A stretch of DNA of 64,000 nucleotides from an uncultured Clostridia bacterium (GTDB lineage Bacteria > Bacillota > Clostridia > TANB77 > CAG-508): NCBI GenBank assembly GCA_934141445.1, contig CAKPCF010000002.1, positions 58,638-122,637 on the forward strand. The letters are read 5' to 3'. Positions within the stretch are counted from its first letter, which is position 1; every line of letters begins with the position of its first letter. A model generated the notes under the pieces. That model saw only the letters and a program-made list of their open reading frames with translations. It did no database searches and was not told where the DNA came from. Made by a program: the position numbers and the translations under genes. Positions 42,821 through 52,684 of this stretch are shown in pieces.

Positions 42821-44611
42821 TTGAAAAATATTATTACTTTATTACAAGAAAAAATTGAAAATGCATTTGTAGAATGTGGATATGATAAAGAATATGGAAA
42901 AGTTATAAATTCAAATAGACCAGATTTGTGTGAGTTTCAATGTGATGGAGCTCTTACTGCTGCTAAAAAATATAGAAAAGCACCATTTATTATTGCAGAT
43001 GAAGTTGTAGAAAAATGTAAGGATGCTATTGAATTTGAAAAAATAGAGGTTATTAAACCTGGTTTTATAAACATTGATGTATCAAAAGAGTTTTTAACAA
43101 AATATTGCAATGATATTATTGAAGATAAAAAATTTGGCTGTGAAATGGAAGAGGATAAAACAGTTGTTGTCGACTATGGTGGACCAAATGTTGCTAAACC
43201 TCTTCATGTTGGACATTTAAGACCTGCCATTATAGGAGAAAGTGTTAAAAGAATTCATAAATTTTTTGGAAATAAAGTCATTGGAGATGTTCATTTAGGA
43301 GATTGGGGTCTTCAAATGGGCCTTGTAATTGAAGAACTTAAATTTAGACATCCAGACTGGGTATATTTTGATGAAAATTATACAGGAGAATATCCAGTAG
43401 AAGTTCCATTTACAGTAAGTGATTTGGAAGAAATATATCCTTGTGCTAGTGGAAAAACTAAAGTTTCAGAAAATGCAACTGAAGAAGAAATTCAAAAAGC
43501 AAATGAATTTAAAGAAAATGCAAGAAAAAACACAGCATATTTACAAGAAGGTAAAAAAGGCTATTATGATTTATGGAAAAAAATCGTAGAAATTTCAGTA
43601 AAAGATTTAAAAGAAAATTATAAAAAATTGAATGTAGATTTTGAATTATGGCTTGGAGAAAGTGATTCACAGAAATATGTTAAACCAATGGTAGAAAAAA
43701 TGCAAAATATGGGCCTTATATATGAAAGTGATGGAGCTATGGTTGTTGATGTTGCAGAACCTACTGATACAACTGAAATCAATCCTTGTATGGTTTTAAA
43801 AACAGGTGGAGTTTCTTGTTATCAAACAACTGATTTAGCTACTATTATGCAAAGACAAATTGATTTTAATCCAGATGAAATTATATATGTTGTAGATAAA
43901 AGACAAGAATTACACTTTGTACAAGTATTTAGATGTGCAAGAAAATCAAAAATTATAGATGAAGATGCTAAACTAATCTTTTTAGGTTTTGGTACAATGA
44001 ATGGCAAAGATGGAAAACCATTTAAAACAAGAAATGGTGGAGTAATGAGACTTGAAAACCTAATAAATGAAGTAAATCAAAAAGTATATGATAAAATAAG
44101 TGATACAAGAGAAATGCCAGAAGAAGAGAAAAAAGAGATTTCAACAATAGTTGGATTAGCTGCTTTAAAATATGCAGATTTATCAAACCAAATATCAAAA
44201 GATTATATTTTTGATGTAGATAAATTCACATCATTTGATGGCAAAACAGGTCCTTATATTTTATACACACTTGTAAGAATAAAATCAATTTTAAATAAGT
44301 ACTTTGAAAATAATAAAATCAATGAAAACAAAATTTTAGTGCCAGAAGAAGATATTGAGAAACAAATACTATTAAAGATTGCAAAGTATAATCAAGCATT
44401 AGAAGAAAGCTATATAGAAAATGCACCATCTAAAATTTGTACATATCTATATGAACTTGCCAATATTTTCAATAGCTATTATCAAAAGGTAAAAATTTTA
44501 CAAGGAAATGAAGCAAGACTAAATTCTAATATTGCTTTACTTTCTTTAATGAAGTCAATTTTTGAAAATGGAATTGATTTATTAGGATTTGATGCACCAG
44601 AAAGAATGTAA
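42821..44611 (+). CDS. argS: Arginyl-tRNA synthetase
   Basis: A 596-residue class I synthetase. After the N-terminal Arg-tRNA-synthetase domain (about 1-95), the HIGH-type motif VAKPLHVGHLRPAIIG is present, then GDVHLGDWGLQMG, and the C-terminal anticodon-binding DALR domain. The KMSKS loop is replaced by FKTRNGG, which is normal for many ArgRS. A TTG start with GGGGGA before it is used. Confidence 0.95.
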   Translation: MKNIITLLQEKIENAFVECGYDKEYGKVINSNRPDLCEFQCDGALTAAKKYRKAPFIIADEVVEKCKDAIEFEKIEVIKPGFINIDVSKEFLTKYCNDIIEDKKFGCEMEEDKTVVVDYGGPNVAKPLHVGHLRPAIIGESVKRIHKFFGNKVIGDVHLGDWGLQMGLVIEELKFRHPDWVYFDENYTGEYPVEVPFTVSDLEEIYPCASGKTKVSENATEEEIQKANEFKENARKNTAYLQEGKKGYYDLWKKIVEISVKDLKENYKKLNVDFELWLGESDSQKYVKPMVEKMQNMGLIYESDGAMVVDVAEPTDTTEINPCMVLKTGGVSCYQTTDLATIMQRQIDFNPDEIIYVVDKRQELHFVQVFRCARKSKIIDEDAKLIFLGFGTMNGKDGKPFKTRNGGVMRLENLINEVNQKVYDKISDTREMPEEEKKEISTIVGLAALKYADLSNQISKDYIFDVDKFTSFDGKTGPYILYTLVRIKSILNKYFENNKINENKILVPEEDIEKQILLKIAKYNQALEESYIENAPSKICTYLYELANIFNSYYQKVKILQGNEARLNSNIALLSLMKSIFENGIDLLGFDAPERM

Positions 44612-44659
44612 ATAATTGTTTTGTAAATAATATATTGTAAATAAAGTAAAGGTGAAAGA

Positions 44660-45262
44660 ATGAGTTTGAAAATGAATTATAAAATGGAATTTAATAACTT
44701 ATTTGAAGATGTAACTAGTGGAGAGAGAGAAAGAATTATAAGGCAAATCCCAAATGTTTTAACATTGATTAGAGGAACTTTAACTCCAATACTTATGATA
44801 GTTGCAACTATTATTGGTAAAATAGAATTAGCATTTGGTGTTATACTTATATCTGCTTTAACAGACTGCTTTGATGGTTGGTTTGCTAGAAAATATAATG
44901 TTACTAGTGAATTTGGAGCAAATTTAGATACCGTATGTGATAAATTATTTATACTTTTTGTTATATTACCAGTATTTTTAAAAGAACCAATATACTTTTT
45001 CTGTATATTATTATTAGAACTTATAATAAGCATTATAAACATATATTCAAAAATAAAGGGAAAAGAGCCTAAATCTAGTATTTTAGGTAAATTAAAAACA
45101 ATAGTATTAGACTGTTCGGTCGGGTTATTATATCTAAATTATTTAATTTTAATAGATTCAAAAATAATTTATACATTTTTTTATTTAACAATTATAATGC
45201 AAATAATAACGATTATAGGATACTTAAAAAGCTATATACGAAAAGGAAAAAAGAAAAAATAG
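44660..45262 (+). CDS. CDP-alcohol phosphatidyltransferase (PgsA-like)
   Basis: A 200-residue membrane enzyme with the family signature DCFDGWFARK...GANLDTVCD (DGxxAR-x8-Gx3Dx3D, at about 74-97) and four to six membrane helices. The N-terminal IPNVLTLIRG is typical of phosphatidylglycerophosphate synthases. The first 30 residues are an extra polar extension. It could instead be another CDP-alcohol transferase, such as phosphatidylserine synthase. Confidence 0.85.
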   Translation: MSLKMNYKMEFNNLFEDVTSGERERIIRQIPNVLTLIRGTLTPILMIVATIIGKIELAFGVILISALTDCFDGWFARKYNVTSEFGANLDTVCDKLFILFVILPVFLKEPIYFFCILLLELIISIINIYSKIKGKEPKSSILGKLKTIVLDCSVGLLYLNYLILIDSKIIYTFFYLTIIMQIITIIGYLKSYIRKGKKKK

Positions 45263-45272
45263 ATTTACGATT

Positions 45273-45309
45273 AAAACATCACAAGGTATAACCTTATGAT
45301 GTTTTTTTT
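45273..45309 (+). terminator. Terminator after the phosphatidyltransferase gene
   Basis: AAACATCA..AAGGT pairs with ACCTT..TGATGTTT, followed by eight T. Confidence 0.9.
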
Positions 45310-45375
45310 GGCAAATTTATTTATTTTTGCGAATAATATGTTATAATGAAAGGCATAAAAAGAAGAGGGGAATTT

Positions 45376-46219
45376 ATGAAAGTTTCAAAAATAAAGGAAA
45401 AATATAAAATATTCGAAACTTTATTTGATAATATGAATAATGACCATGTTAGTGAGTTTTCAGCGCAATGTTCATATTATACAATATTGTCATTTATACC
45501 TTTTGTTATTTTGTTGATAACTTTAATTCAATATACTGGTATAGAACCACAAACTTTATTTGATGTGATTTCAAAAGTAATACCAGAAAACATGAATGAT
45601 ATGATTATTGGTGTAATTCAAGAAGTATACTCAAAATCAATAGGAACTATTTCGATTTCTATTATATTTACAATATGGTCTGCTGGAAAAGGCTTCTTTG
45701 CGTTAACTAAAGGTCTACAATCAGTATATAATACTGAAAAACAAGAATTTCCATCATACATATATTTAAGAGCAAAAGTTATATTAGAAACAATTTTGTT
45801 CATTGTATTGATAGTTATTGGATTAGTTGGATTAGTTTTTGGACATAGCTTAAGAGCTGTAATTCAAGAAAAATTTTCAGGATTTACGAATTATACTTTA
45901 ATATCAAGTATAATGACAAAAGTACGGTTTTATTTTAGCAACTAGTGTTGTGTTTTTACTATTATATAAATTTATTCCAAAGCATAAAGTTACATTTAGA
46001 AGCCAAATTATTGGAGCTATTTTTGGAGGCTTTTTGTTAAATGCAATATCTTTTATATTTTCAAGATATTTAGATATTTTTAAAGGATTTTCTTTAACTT
46101 ATGGAAGTTTAACAACTTTAATGCTTATAATGATGTGGACATATTCATGTTTTTATGCAGTATTTTTGGGAGCAGAATTAAATAAATTGATAAAAATAAT
46201 AAAACAGGAAAAAATATAA
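45376..46219 (+). pseudogene. YihY/BrkB-family membrane protein, frameshifted
   Basis: The first part (to the stop at 45945) has the N-terminal domain and four helices of a YihY-type inner-membrane protein (SYYTILSFIPFVILLI, AGKGFFALTKGLQSVYN). The rest continues at once in the +1 frame (from LATSVVFLLLYKFIPKH to the stop at 46219), including GAIFGGFLLN and YGSLTTLMLIMMW. One surplus T in the TTTT at 45928-45931 accounts for the break. Start at 45376 (AGAGGGGAA before it), because the -10 box TGTTATAAT (45339-45347) overlaps the earlier ATG at 45346. Either a pseudogene, a slippage site or a sequencing error. Confidence 0.85.
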
Positions 46220-46253
46220 AAATAAATATTTAATGAAATTAGGATGTGATTTA

Positions 46254-46451
46254 ATGGAAATTAGATTAAATGAAAATAAAGAACTTGTAGAAAAAATAAA
46301 AGAAGGATTAAAACATAGAGGTGGATATTGTCCATGCAGATTAGAGAAAAATGAAGATACAAAATGTATGTGCAAAGAGTTTAGAGAACAAATAAAAGAT
46401 CCAGATTTTGAAGGATATTGCCACTGCATGTTATATTATAAAGAAAAGTAA
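46254..46451 (+). CDS. Ferredoxin-thioredoxin reductase catalytic chain-like protein
   Basis: A 65-residue protein with three cysteine pairs: GYCPCRL, KCMCKEF and GYCHCML. This CPC..CxC..CHC order is the signature of the catalytic subunit of ferredoxin:thioredoxin reductase, which holds a 4Fe-4S cluster beside a redox disulfide. The next gene is a thioredoxin, which is the expected partner. AGGATGT lies 6 bp before the ATG at 46254. It may accept electrons from ferredoxin and pass them to thioredoxin. Confidence 0.8.
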   Translation: MEIRLNENKELVEKIKEGLKHRGGYCPCRLEKNEDTKCMCKEFREQIKDPDFEGYCHCMLYYKEK

Positions 46452-46468
46452 ATTTTAGGAGGATAGAT

Positions 46469-46783
46469 ATGTTAAAATTAACAGAACAAAATTTTAAGGA
46501 AGAAGTTTTGAATTCAAAAGAAATAGTATTAGTTGATTTTTGGGCAACTTGGTGTGGACCTTGCCAAATGTTAGGACCAGTTATTGAAGAAATTTCAAAA
46601 GAATATGAAGGTAGAGTAAAAGTTGGAAAAGTAAATGTAGATGAAGAATCTAATTTAGCAATTGAATATGATGTAATGAGCATACCGACTTTAATTTTAT
46701 ATAAAGATGGAAAAATAATAGATACTGTTATAGGATATCATAGTAAAAATGAACTAGAAGAATTTTTAAATTCTAAAATTTAA
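46469..46783 (+). CDS. trxA: Thioredoxin
   Basis: A 104-residue thioredoxin with the active site WATWCGPCQM and the cis-proline segment SIPTLILYK. It follows the reductase-like gene by 17 bp, with TAGGAGGATAG before the ATG, so the two are one unit. Confidence 0.95.
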   Translation: MLKLTEQNFKEEVLNSKEIVLVDFWATWCGPCQMLGPVIEEISKEYEGRVKVGKVNVDEESNLAIEYDVMSIPTLILYKDGKIIDTVIGYHSKNELEEFLNSKI

Positions 46784-46847
46784 CATGAGGCTGATAAGTA
46801 TAAACTTCTTTTTACAGTAAACAATATTGTAGAAAGGGGTTGATATA

Positions 46848-46973
46848 ATGAGATATAAGAGAAAAAAACAAGCAAGTAATGGAGAATTTGTATGTTCATA
46901 TTTTAGTTGGGTAACTCCAGAAAATCAAAAAGAAATTGCCAGTAGACTTGCCAAAATAACAGAAAAGAAATAA
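46848..46973 (+). CDS. Small basic protein of 41 residues
   Basis: A short gene with ATG at 46848 preceded by AAAGGGG. The peptide starts MRYKRKKQASNGEFVCSYFS and continues WVTPENQKEIASRLAKI. It has basic ends and one Cys and one Trp. Good ribosome site and separation from neighbours support it, but I recognise no family. Confidence 0.5.
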   Translation: MRYKRKKQASNGEFVCSYFSWVTPENQKEIASRLAKITEKK

Positions 46974-47066
46974 TTAAAAAGATTGAAAAAGTAATTCTAG
47001 AATTTCTAAAATTTATTTTTTTCAATCTGGTTTATATAAATGTAGTATCTTACTTAAGAAGGGAAT

Positions 47067-47768
47067 GTGATAATTATGGGGAGTATAGAAAGTTTAATTT
47101 TAAAACTAGGCCAAATAGATGCAGTTGTTTTAACTTTTAGATTGATTATAATTGTAATTTTAGCTGGATTGATTGGCTGGGAGAGAGAATCTTGGAATAA
47201 ACCAGCTGGATTAAGAACACATATATTGCTTGGTATAAGTGCTGTATTGATTGCATTTTTAGGAGTAGAAATGAATGAAAAAACTGGAGCAGATGCAAGT
47301 AGAATATCAGCTCAATTATTGTCTGGAATAGGATTTTTAGGAGCAGGAACTATTTTAAGAGATGGCTTTAATGTAAAAGGACTTACAACTGCTACAACAC
47401 TTTTAACAGTAACTTGTATTGGTCTTTGTTTAGGTTTTGGAGAATATATGATTGCAATTATTGCAACTTTTATTACATATATAATTTTATCTTATTCTCA
47501 TTTCATATCAGATAATTTGGAAAAATCTACAAGTTTTCATTTTGATATTAACTGTTATGAACCTAAAGAAACCTTAAGTGAAATAAAAGAGATTTTAGAA
47601 GAAAATAAAATTGAAATAGTAAAATTAGAAATTAGTGAAAGTACAAAAAAATCATTTTTAGAAATTATTGGAAAAGGTCCAGCTAAAATGGAAAAAAATA
47701 ATATAATATCAAAAATAATTGCTGTTGAAAATGTAATTGGAATAAGTGATGTTGACAACGAAAAATAG
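47067..47768 (+). CDS. MgtC/SapB-family membrane protein
   Basis: A 233-residue protein with four or five hydrophobic segments in the first 140 residues. The conserved MgtC signature GLIGWERESWNKPAGLRTH..LLG and GAGTILRDG are clear. The C-terminal 80 residues form a soluble domain of the ACT-like type. MgtC proteins affect Mg2+ limitation growth and membrane potential; the activity is uncertain. The start is GTG at 47067 or ATG at 47076; AGAAGGG precedes both. Confidence 0.9.
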   Translation: MIIMGSIESLILKLGQIDAVVLTFRLIIIVILAGLIGWERESWNKPAGLRTHILLGISAVLIAFLGVEMNEKTGADASRISAQLLSGIGFLGAGTILRDGFNVKGLTTATTLLTVTCIGLCLGFGEYMIAIIATFITYIILSYSHFISDNLEKSTSFHFDINCYEPKETLSEIKEILEENKIEIVKLEISESTKKSFLEIIGKGPAKMEKNNIISKIIAVENVIGISDVDNEK

Positions 47769-47797
47769 TAATTATAAAAGCAAAAGAGGAGCAAAAA

Positions 47798-49045
47798 ATG
47801 GATAAAAAACTAATAAAAGAAAAAGCAAATTGGTGTTTAAATTGTAAAATGAAACCTTGTAGTACAAAAGGTTGTCCAATGAGAACAAATATACCTGAAT
47901 TTATAACAGAGATAAAAAATGAAAATTTTGAAAAAGCGTATCAAATATTACAAGAAAATAATATATTTAGTTATGTTTGTGCTACTGTGTGTCCACAAGA
48001 AGAACAATGTGAAGGAAGTTGTGTACGTGGAATAAAGCAAACACCAACTAAAATAGGAGAGTTAGAAAGTTTTGTAAATGATTGGGCAAAAGAAAATGGA
48101 ATTGCTTTTAAAATAAACAAAAAAGAAAATAATGGAAAAAAAGTTGCTGTTGTTGGCAGTGGACCTGCTGGATTAGAATGTGCAGTAGAATTATTAAAAG
48201 TTGGATTTGACGTCACAATTTTTGAAAAAGATGAAAACTTGGGTGGAATTTTAACTTATGGTATACCAGATTTTAGATTATCAAAAAATATTGTAAATGA
48301 TATTGTTGAAAAAGTAGAAAAGCTTGGTGCTAAAATAAAAACTAATGTTGAATTTGGAAAAGATATATCATTAGAAGAATTAAGAAAACAATATGATGCT
48401 GTATTTTTAGGAATAGGTGCGACAGAACCAACAATGTATAAAGTTGCTGATATGAAATTAGATGGCATTTATGATTCTGATACATTTTTAAGAGCATATA
48501 ACAATAAAGAATATATTTCAAATTTAGGCAAAGTAGCTGTAATAGGTGGAGGAAATGTTGCAATGGACTCTGCAAGAGCTGCTATAAAAATGGGTGCAAA
48601 AGAAGTAAAAATACTTTATAGAAGAGATAGAGCACACATGCCAGCTAGAGAAGTAGAACTAGATGAGGCAATAGCAGATGGTGTTGAGTTTAAAGAACTA
48701 ATTAGAGTTATTTCAGCAAATTCTGAAAAAAATAAAATGATAAGTTTAAACTGTATAAAAACTGAAATTGTAGATGGAAAAGCACAAGATGTACCAGAAA
48801 CAGAATTTATAGAAGATGCAGATACTTTAGTTTTCGCTATTGGATTAAAACCAAATAAAAATGTACTTACAACACAAGGAATAAAACTAAATGATTGGGG
48901 AATGGTTGAAATTGATGAAGATGGAAGAACAAATATAGAAAATGTTTATGCAGGTGGAGATGATACAGAAAGTAAATCAACTGTATGTAGAGCTTTAGCA
49001 GCAGGTAAAAAAGCAGCTTATGGAATAATAAAGAATATTAAATAG
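47798..49045 (+). CDS. GltD-like NAD(P)-dependent Fe-S flavoprotein
   Basis: A 415-residue protein resembling the small subunit of glutamate synthase. An N-terminal domain has two cysteine clusters (WCLNCKMKPC..GCPMR and CATVCPQEEQCEGSC); then GSGPAGLECAVELL (FAD) with GGILTYGIPDFRL, and GGGNVAMDSARAA (NADPH). No large subunit gene is near. Such stand-alone proteins move electrons between NADPH and ferredoxin-type partners, or transfer sulfur; the specific role is unknown. Confidence 0.88.
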   Translation: MDKKLIKEKANWCLNCKMKPCSTKGCPMRTNIPEFITEIKNENFEKAYQILQENNIFSYVCATVCPQEEQCEGSCVRGIKQTPTKIGELESFVNDWAKENGIAFKINKKENNGKKVAVVGSGPAGLECAVELLKVGFDVTIFEKDENLGGILTYGIPDFRLSKNIVNDIVEKVEKLGAKIKTNVEFGKDISLEELRKQYDAVFLGIGATEPTMYKVADMKLDGIYDSDTFLRAYNNKEYISNLGKVAVIGGGNVAMDSARAAIKMGAKEVKILYRRDRAHMPAREVELDEAIADGVEFKELIRVISANSEKNKMISLNCIKTEIVDGKAQDVPETEFIEDADTLVFAIGLKPNKNVLTTQGIKLNDWGMVEIDEDGRTNIENVYAGGDDTESKSTVCRALAAGKKAAYGIIKNIK

Positions 49046-49048
49046 GTG

Positions 49049-49078
49049 TTGACAAAGCGTGACAAATGGTGTTAATAT
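49049..49078 (+). promoter_or_regulatory. Promoter of the ileS T-box leader
   Basis: Consensus TTGACA (49049-49054), 18-bp spacer, TAATAT (49073-49078). Confidence 0.7.
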
Positions 49079-49084
49079 TATTGT

Positions 49085-49338
49085 ATTGATATGAAAAATG
49101 TAGAAGAGGACAACATAAATAATAAAACTTTTAGAGAGCTAGCTAATTGGTGAAATGCTAGTAAGTAAATTGTTATTTATTATCACCTTGGAGTTGGCTA
49201 ATTGAAGATTTTATATTGTGTAAATTAGTTCGTATACCTTGCGTTAAAAGGAAATGAGATGTTGAATTTTTATTCAATAAAATAGGTGGTACCACGGAAA
49301 TATAGTCATTTCGTCCTAATGGATGAGATGACTTTTTT
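49085..49338 (+). promoter_or_regulatory. T-box riboswitch (Ile specifier likely) of ileS
   Basis: The T-box sequence AGGTGGTACCACGG lies at 49284-49297. Stem I starts at about 49130 with AGAGAGCTAGCTAATTGGTG, and the terminator AGTCAT..CGTCC/GGATG..ATGACT with six T follows at 49304-49338. The specifier loop most likely uses ATC (49182-49184), an isoleucine codon. Uncharged tRNA-Ile would pair with it, stabilise the antiterminator and allow ileS to be read. Confidence 0.95.
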
Positions 49339-49413
49339 GTTGTATATCTATAATATAAAGACTAATAAGAGTAGAAAGATACTCTAAAAATAATATAGAA
49401 GAGGAGAATGAAT

Positions 49414-52200
49414 ATGAGTGAAGAAAAGCAAGAAAAAGTTGATTATAGTTCAACTCTAAATTTACCAAAAACAGATTTTCCAATGAGAGCAAATTTACCA
49501 GAAAATGAACCTAAAATTCAAGAAAATGTTTTTGAAAAAGATTTGTATGAAAAAATGTTAAAGAAAAATGAAGGAAAAACACCTTTTGTTTTACATGATG
49601 GACCACCTTATGCTAATGGTGAAATTCATATAGGTCATGCATTAAATAAAGTATTAAAAGATACAATAGTAAGATATAAAAATTTACAAGGTTTTTATAC
49701 TCCATATATTCCTGGTTATGATACTCACGGTATGCCAACAGAAAAAAAGGCAATAGAAAAATTAGGATTAAATCGTGATGAAATACCAGTAAATACTTTT
49801 AGGGACACTTGTAAAAAATTTACAGAAGATTACAAAGATAAACAAACAGAAGGATTTAAAAGATTAGGTGTTTTAGGAGATTGGAAACACCCATATATCA
49901 CATATCAACCACAAATGGAAGCAAGACAAATTGGTGTTTTTGCAGGAATGTATAAAAAAGGTTATATTTATAAAGGATTAAAACCAGTTTATTGGTGTAC
50001 TGACTGTGAAACAGCTCTTGCAGAAGCAGAAATTGAATATAAAGATGTTAGTGCAATTACAGCTTTTGTTAAATTTCCAGTAAAAGATAGCAAAGGTTTA
50101 TTTGATGAAAAAAATGCTTATGTTGTTATTTGGACAACAACACCATGGACTTTACCAGGAAATACAGGTATTGCTGTTGGTGCAGATTTTACTTATGCTG
50201 TTGTAGAAGCTAATAATGAAAAACTAATTTTTGCAAAAGAATTAGTTGATAGTGTTATGCAAAAAGCTGGAATAACAGAATATAAAATAGTAAAAGAATT
50301 TGAAGGTTCAGAACTAGAAGGTGTTATTTGCCGTCACCCATTCTTAGATAGAGATTCTAAAGTTGTAACTGGTAGTGAAGATACAGTTGATGTAGAACTT
50401 GGAACAGGTTCTGGTTGTGTACATTGTGCACCAAGTTATGGTAAAGAAGACTATTTATTAGGATTAAAGAAAGGCTTAGATATCATTGTTACAGTTGATA
50501 GCAAAGGTGTACAAAGAGGCGAAGGTGCTGGACAATTTAAAGACATGTACTATGCTAAGTCAAATAAAGAGATAGTAAAATGGCTAGAAGAGAATAACTT
50601 ATTATTGGCAAGGGAAGATATTGTTCACTCTTATCCACATTGCTGGAGATGTAAACACCCAGTTATATTTAGAGCTACTAGTCAATGGTTTGCTTCTGTT
50701 GATGGATTCAGAAAAGAAACATTAGAAGCAATAAAAACAGTTAAATGGATACCATCATGGGGAGAAGAAAGAATTTCTAAGATGGTAGAAGATAGAAATG
50801 ATTGGTGCATTTCTAGACAAAGAACATGGGGAGTTCCAATTCCAGTATTCTATTGCAAGAATTGTGAAAAAGAATATGTAACAGATGAGAGCTTAGAAAA
50901 AGTTCAAAAGATATTTAGAGAAAAAGGTTCAAATGCTTGGTTTGATTTAACAGAAAAAGAATTGATGCCAGAAAATGCAAAATGTCCTGAATGTGGTTGT
51001 ACAGAATTCAAAAAAGAAAAAGACATTATGGATGTATGGTTTGATTCTGGTTCAACACATGAATCTGTTTTAGCAGAAAGAGGACTTCCACCAGCAGATT
51101 TATACTTAGAAGGTAGTGATCAATATAGAGGTTGGTTCCAATCTTCATTATTAACATCTGTTGCTAATTTTGGAAAAGCACCATATAAACAAGTTCTAAC
51201 ACATGGATATACAGTTGATGAGCAAGGTAGAAAAATGTCAAAATCAATAGGAAATGTTGTAGCACCACAAGAAATTATCAAAGAGTCTGGTGCAGATGTT
51301 TTAAGATTATGGGTTTTATCATCTGATTATCAATCTGATGTTAGTGTTTCTAAAAATATTATAAAACAAGTAACTGAAGTATATAGAAAAATAAGAAATA
51401 CAGCTCGTTACATTTTAGGAAATATATCTGATTTTGATGTAGAAAAACCAGTTGCTTATGAAGATTTACAAGAAATTGATAAATGGGCATTAGCTAAATT
51501 AAACAAATTGATTGCAAAATGTACAGATGCTTATGAAACTTATGCATTCCATGATGCATATCAAGCAATTAACCAATTCTGTGTTGTAGATATGAGTGCA
51601 TTTTATTTAGACATTATAAAAGATAGATTATATACTTCAAAACTAGATTCAATTGAAAGAAGAGCAGCACAAACTGCAATGTATGAAATTTTGTCAAGTT
51701 TAGTTAGAATTTTAGCACCAATGACTTGTTTCACAGCAGAAGAAATTTGGAAATATATGCCTCATAGAAAGAATGAAAATACAGAAAGCGTTATGTTAGA
51801 TTACTATCCAAAGAAAAATGAAAAATATGATAATGATGAATTATTAGCAAAATGGGATAGATTGATTTCTGTAAAAAATGAAGTTGCTAAAAAACTAGAA
51901 GTAGCAAGAGCAAATAAAGAAATTGGTTTGGCTTTAGCTGCTAAAGTTACAATATTTGCAGAAGGAAATGAATATGAATTCTTAAAAGGAAAAGAAGAAT
52001 TATTAAAAGAAATTTGCATTGTTTCAGAAATAATATTAAAAGAAAATAGAAGAAATGAAAATGAAGAAGTTGCTATTGGTGTAAAAGTAGAACCAGCAGA
52101 AGGTCAAAAATGTGAAAGATGCTGGATGTATTCAAAAACAGTAGGACTAGATAAAATTCACCCAACTATTTGTAAAAGATGTAGTGATAATTTGAAATAA
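49414..52200 (+). CDS. ileS: Isoleucyl-tRNA synthetase
   Basis: A 928-residue class I synthetase. HIGH motif HDGPPYANGEIHIGHALNK, editing domain (TTTPWTLPGNTGIA, and the conserved threonine-rich strand), KMSKSIGN loop, and a C-terminal zinc site CERCWMYS..CKRC, which is the bacterial type. The ATG at 49414 lies 7 bp after GAGGAG; the ATG at 49408 lies too close. Controlled by the T-box just upstream. Confidence 0.97.
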   Translation: MSEEKQEKVDYSSTLNLPKTDFPMRANLPENEPKIQENVFEKDLYEKMLKKNEGKTPFVLHDGPPYANGEIHIGHALNKVLKDTIVRYKNLQGFYTPYIPGYDTHGMPTEKKAIEKLGLNRDEIPVNTFRDTCKKFTEDYKDKQTEGFKRLGVLGDWKHPYITYQPQMEARQIGVFAGMYKKGYIYKGLKPVYWCTDCETALAEAEIEYKDVSAITAFVKFPVKDSKGLFDEKNAYVVIWTTTPWTLPGNTGIAVGADFTYAVVEANNEKLIFAKELVDSVMQKAGITEYKIVKEFEGSELEGVICRHPFLDRDSKVVTGSEDTVDVELGTGSGCVHCAPSYGKEDYLLGLKKGLDIIVTVDSKGVQRGEGAGQFKDMYYAKSNKEIVKWLEENNLLLAREDIVHSYPHCWRCKHPVIFRATSQWFASVDGFRKETLEAIKTVKWIPSWGEERISKMVEDRNDWCISRQRTWGVPIPVFYCKNCEKEYVTDESLEKVQKIFREKGSNAWFDLTEKELMPENAKCPECGCTEFKKEKDIMDVWFDSGSTHESVLAERGLPPADLYLEGSDQYRGWFQSSLLTSVANFGKAPYKQVLTHGYTVDEQGRKMSKSIGNVVAPQEIIKESGADVLRLWVLSSDYQSDVSVSKNIIKQVTEVYRKIRNTARYILGNISDFDVEKPVAYEDLQEIDKWALAKLNKLIAKCTDAYETYAFHDAYQAINQFCVVDMSAFYLDIIKDRLYTSKLDSIERRAAQTAMYEILSSLVRILAPMTCFTAEEIWKYMPHRKNENTESVMLDYYPKKNEKYDNDELLAKWDRLISVKNEVAKKLEVARANKEIGLALAAKVTIFAEGNEYEFLKGKEELLKEICIVSEIILKENRRNENEEVAIGVKVEPAEGQKCERCWMYSKTVGLDKIHPTICKRCSDNLK

Positions 52201-52269
52201 TACTTGATTTTTAAATTATCTTATGGTAAACTGTAAGAGTTAATAGTGGAAATTTGGAGGTTTTTAACA

Positions 52270-52518
52270 ATGAAAATATTAAAATATATATTAATAGCAG
52301 TATATTTAATTGTTTGCTTAGCTTTAATTATCTTAGTTATGAAGCAATCAAAAGAAGATAGTGGAGCTTCAGGAACAATAGTAGGTGCCTCTGCAAATAA
52401 TTTTTATGAGAAAAATAAAGGAAGAACTAAGGAAGGAAAAATGAAAAGAGCAACAATCATTTTAATGGTATTATTTGTTGTTTTAACACTTGCTTTAGGA
52501 ATTCTTTATATGGTATAA
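52270..52518 (+). CDS. secG: Preprotein translocase subunit SecG
   Basis: An 82-residue two-helix membrane protein (helices about 4-24 and 60-80) with the conserved SGASGTIVGASANNF loop (GG/SG-rich region) of SecG, which assists SecYE. TTTGGAGG precedes the ATG. It lies before rnr, a common arrangement in Firmicutes. Confidence 0.92.
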   Translation: MKILKYILIAVYLIVCLALIILVMKQSKEDSGASGTIVGASANNFYEKNKGRTKEGKMKRATIILMVLFVVLTLALGILYMV

Positions 52519-52532
52519 ATAAAATATAAATT

Positions 52533-52564
52533 AGAGGCAGTTTTTTCAAGCTGCCTCTTTTTTT
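52533..52564 (+). terminator. Terminator after secG
   Basis: AGAGGCAG (52533-52540) pairs with CTGCCTCT (52551-52558), then T. Confidence 0.92.
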
Positions 52565-52684
52565 ATATAATAGGCAAGTGATTTGTATTTTATACTATAC
52601 AAAAAGCTTCGCTAAATAATGTACAGAAATTTTATTATATAAATGGGTTTTAAAAAATTCATAATGTGAATTGAAAGGATTAAA

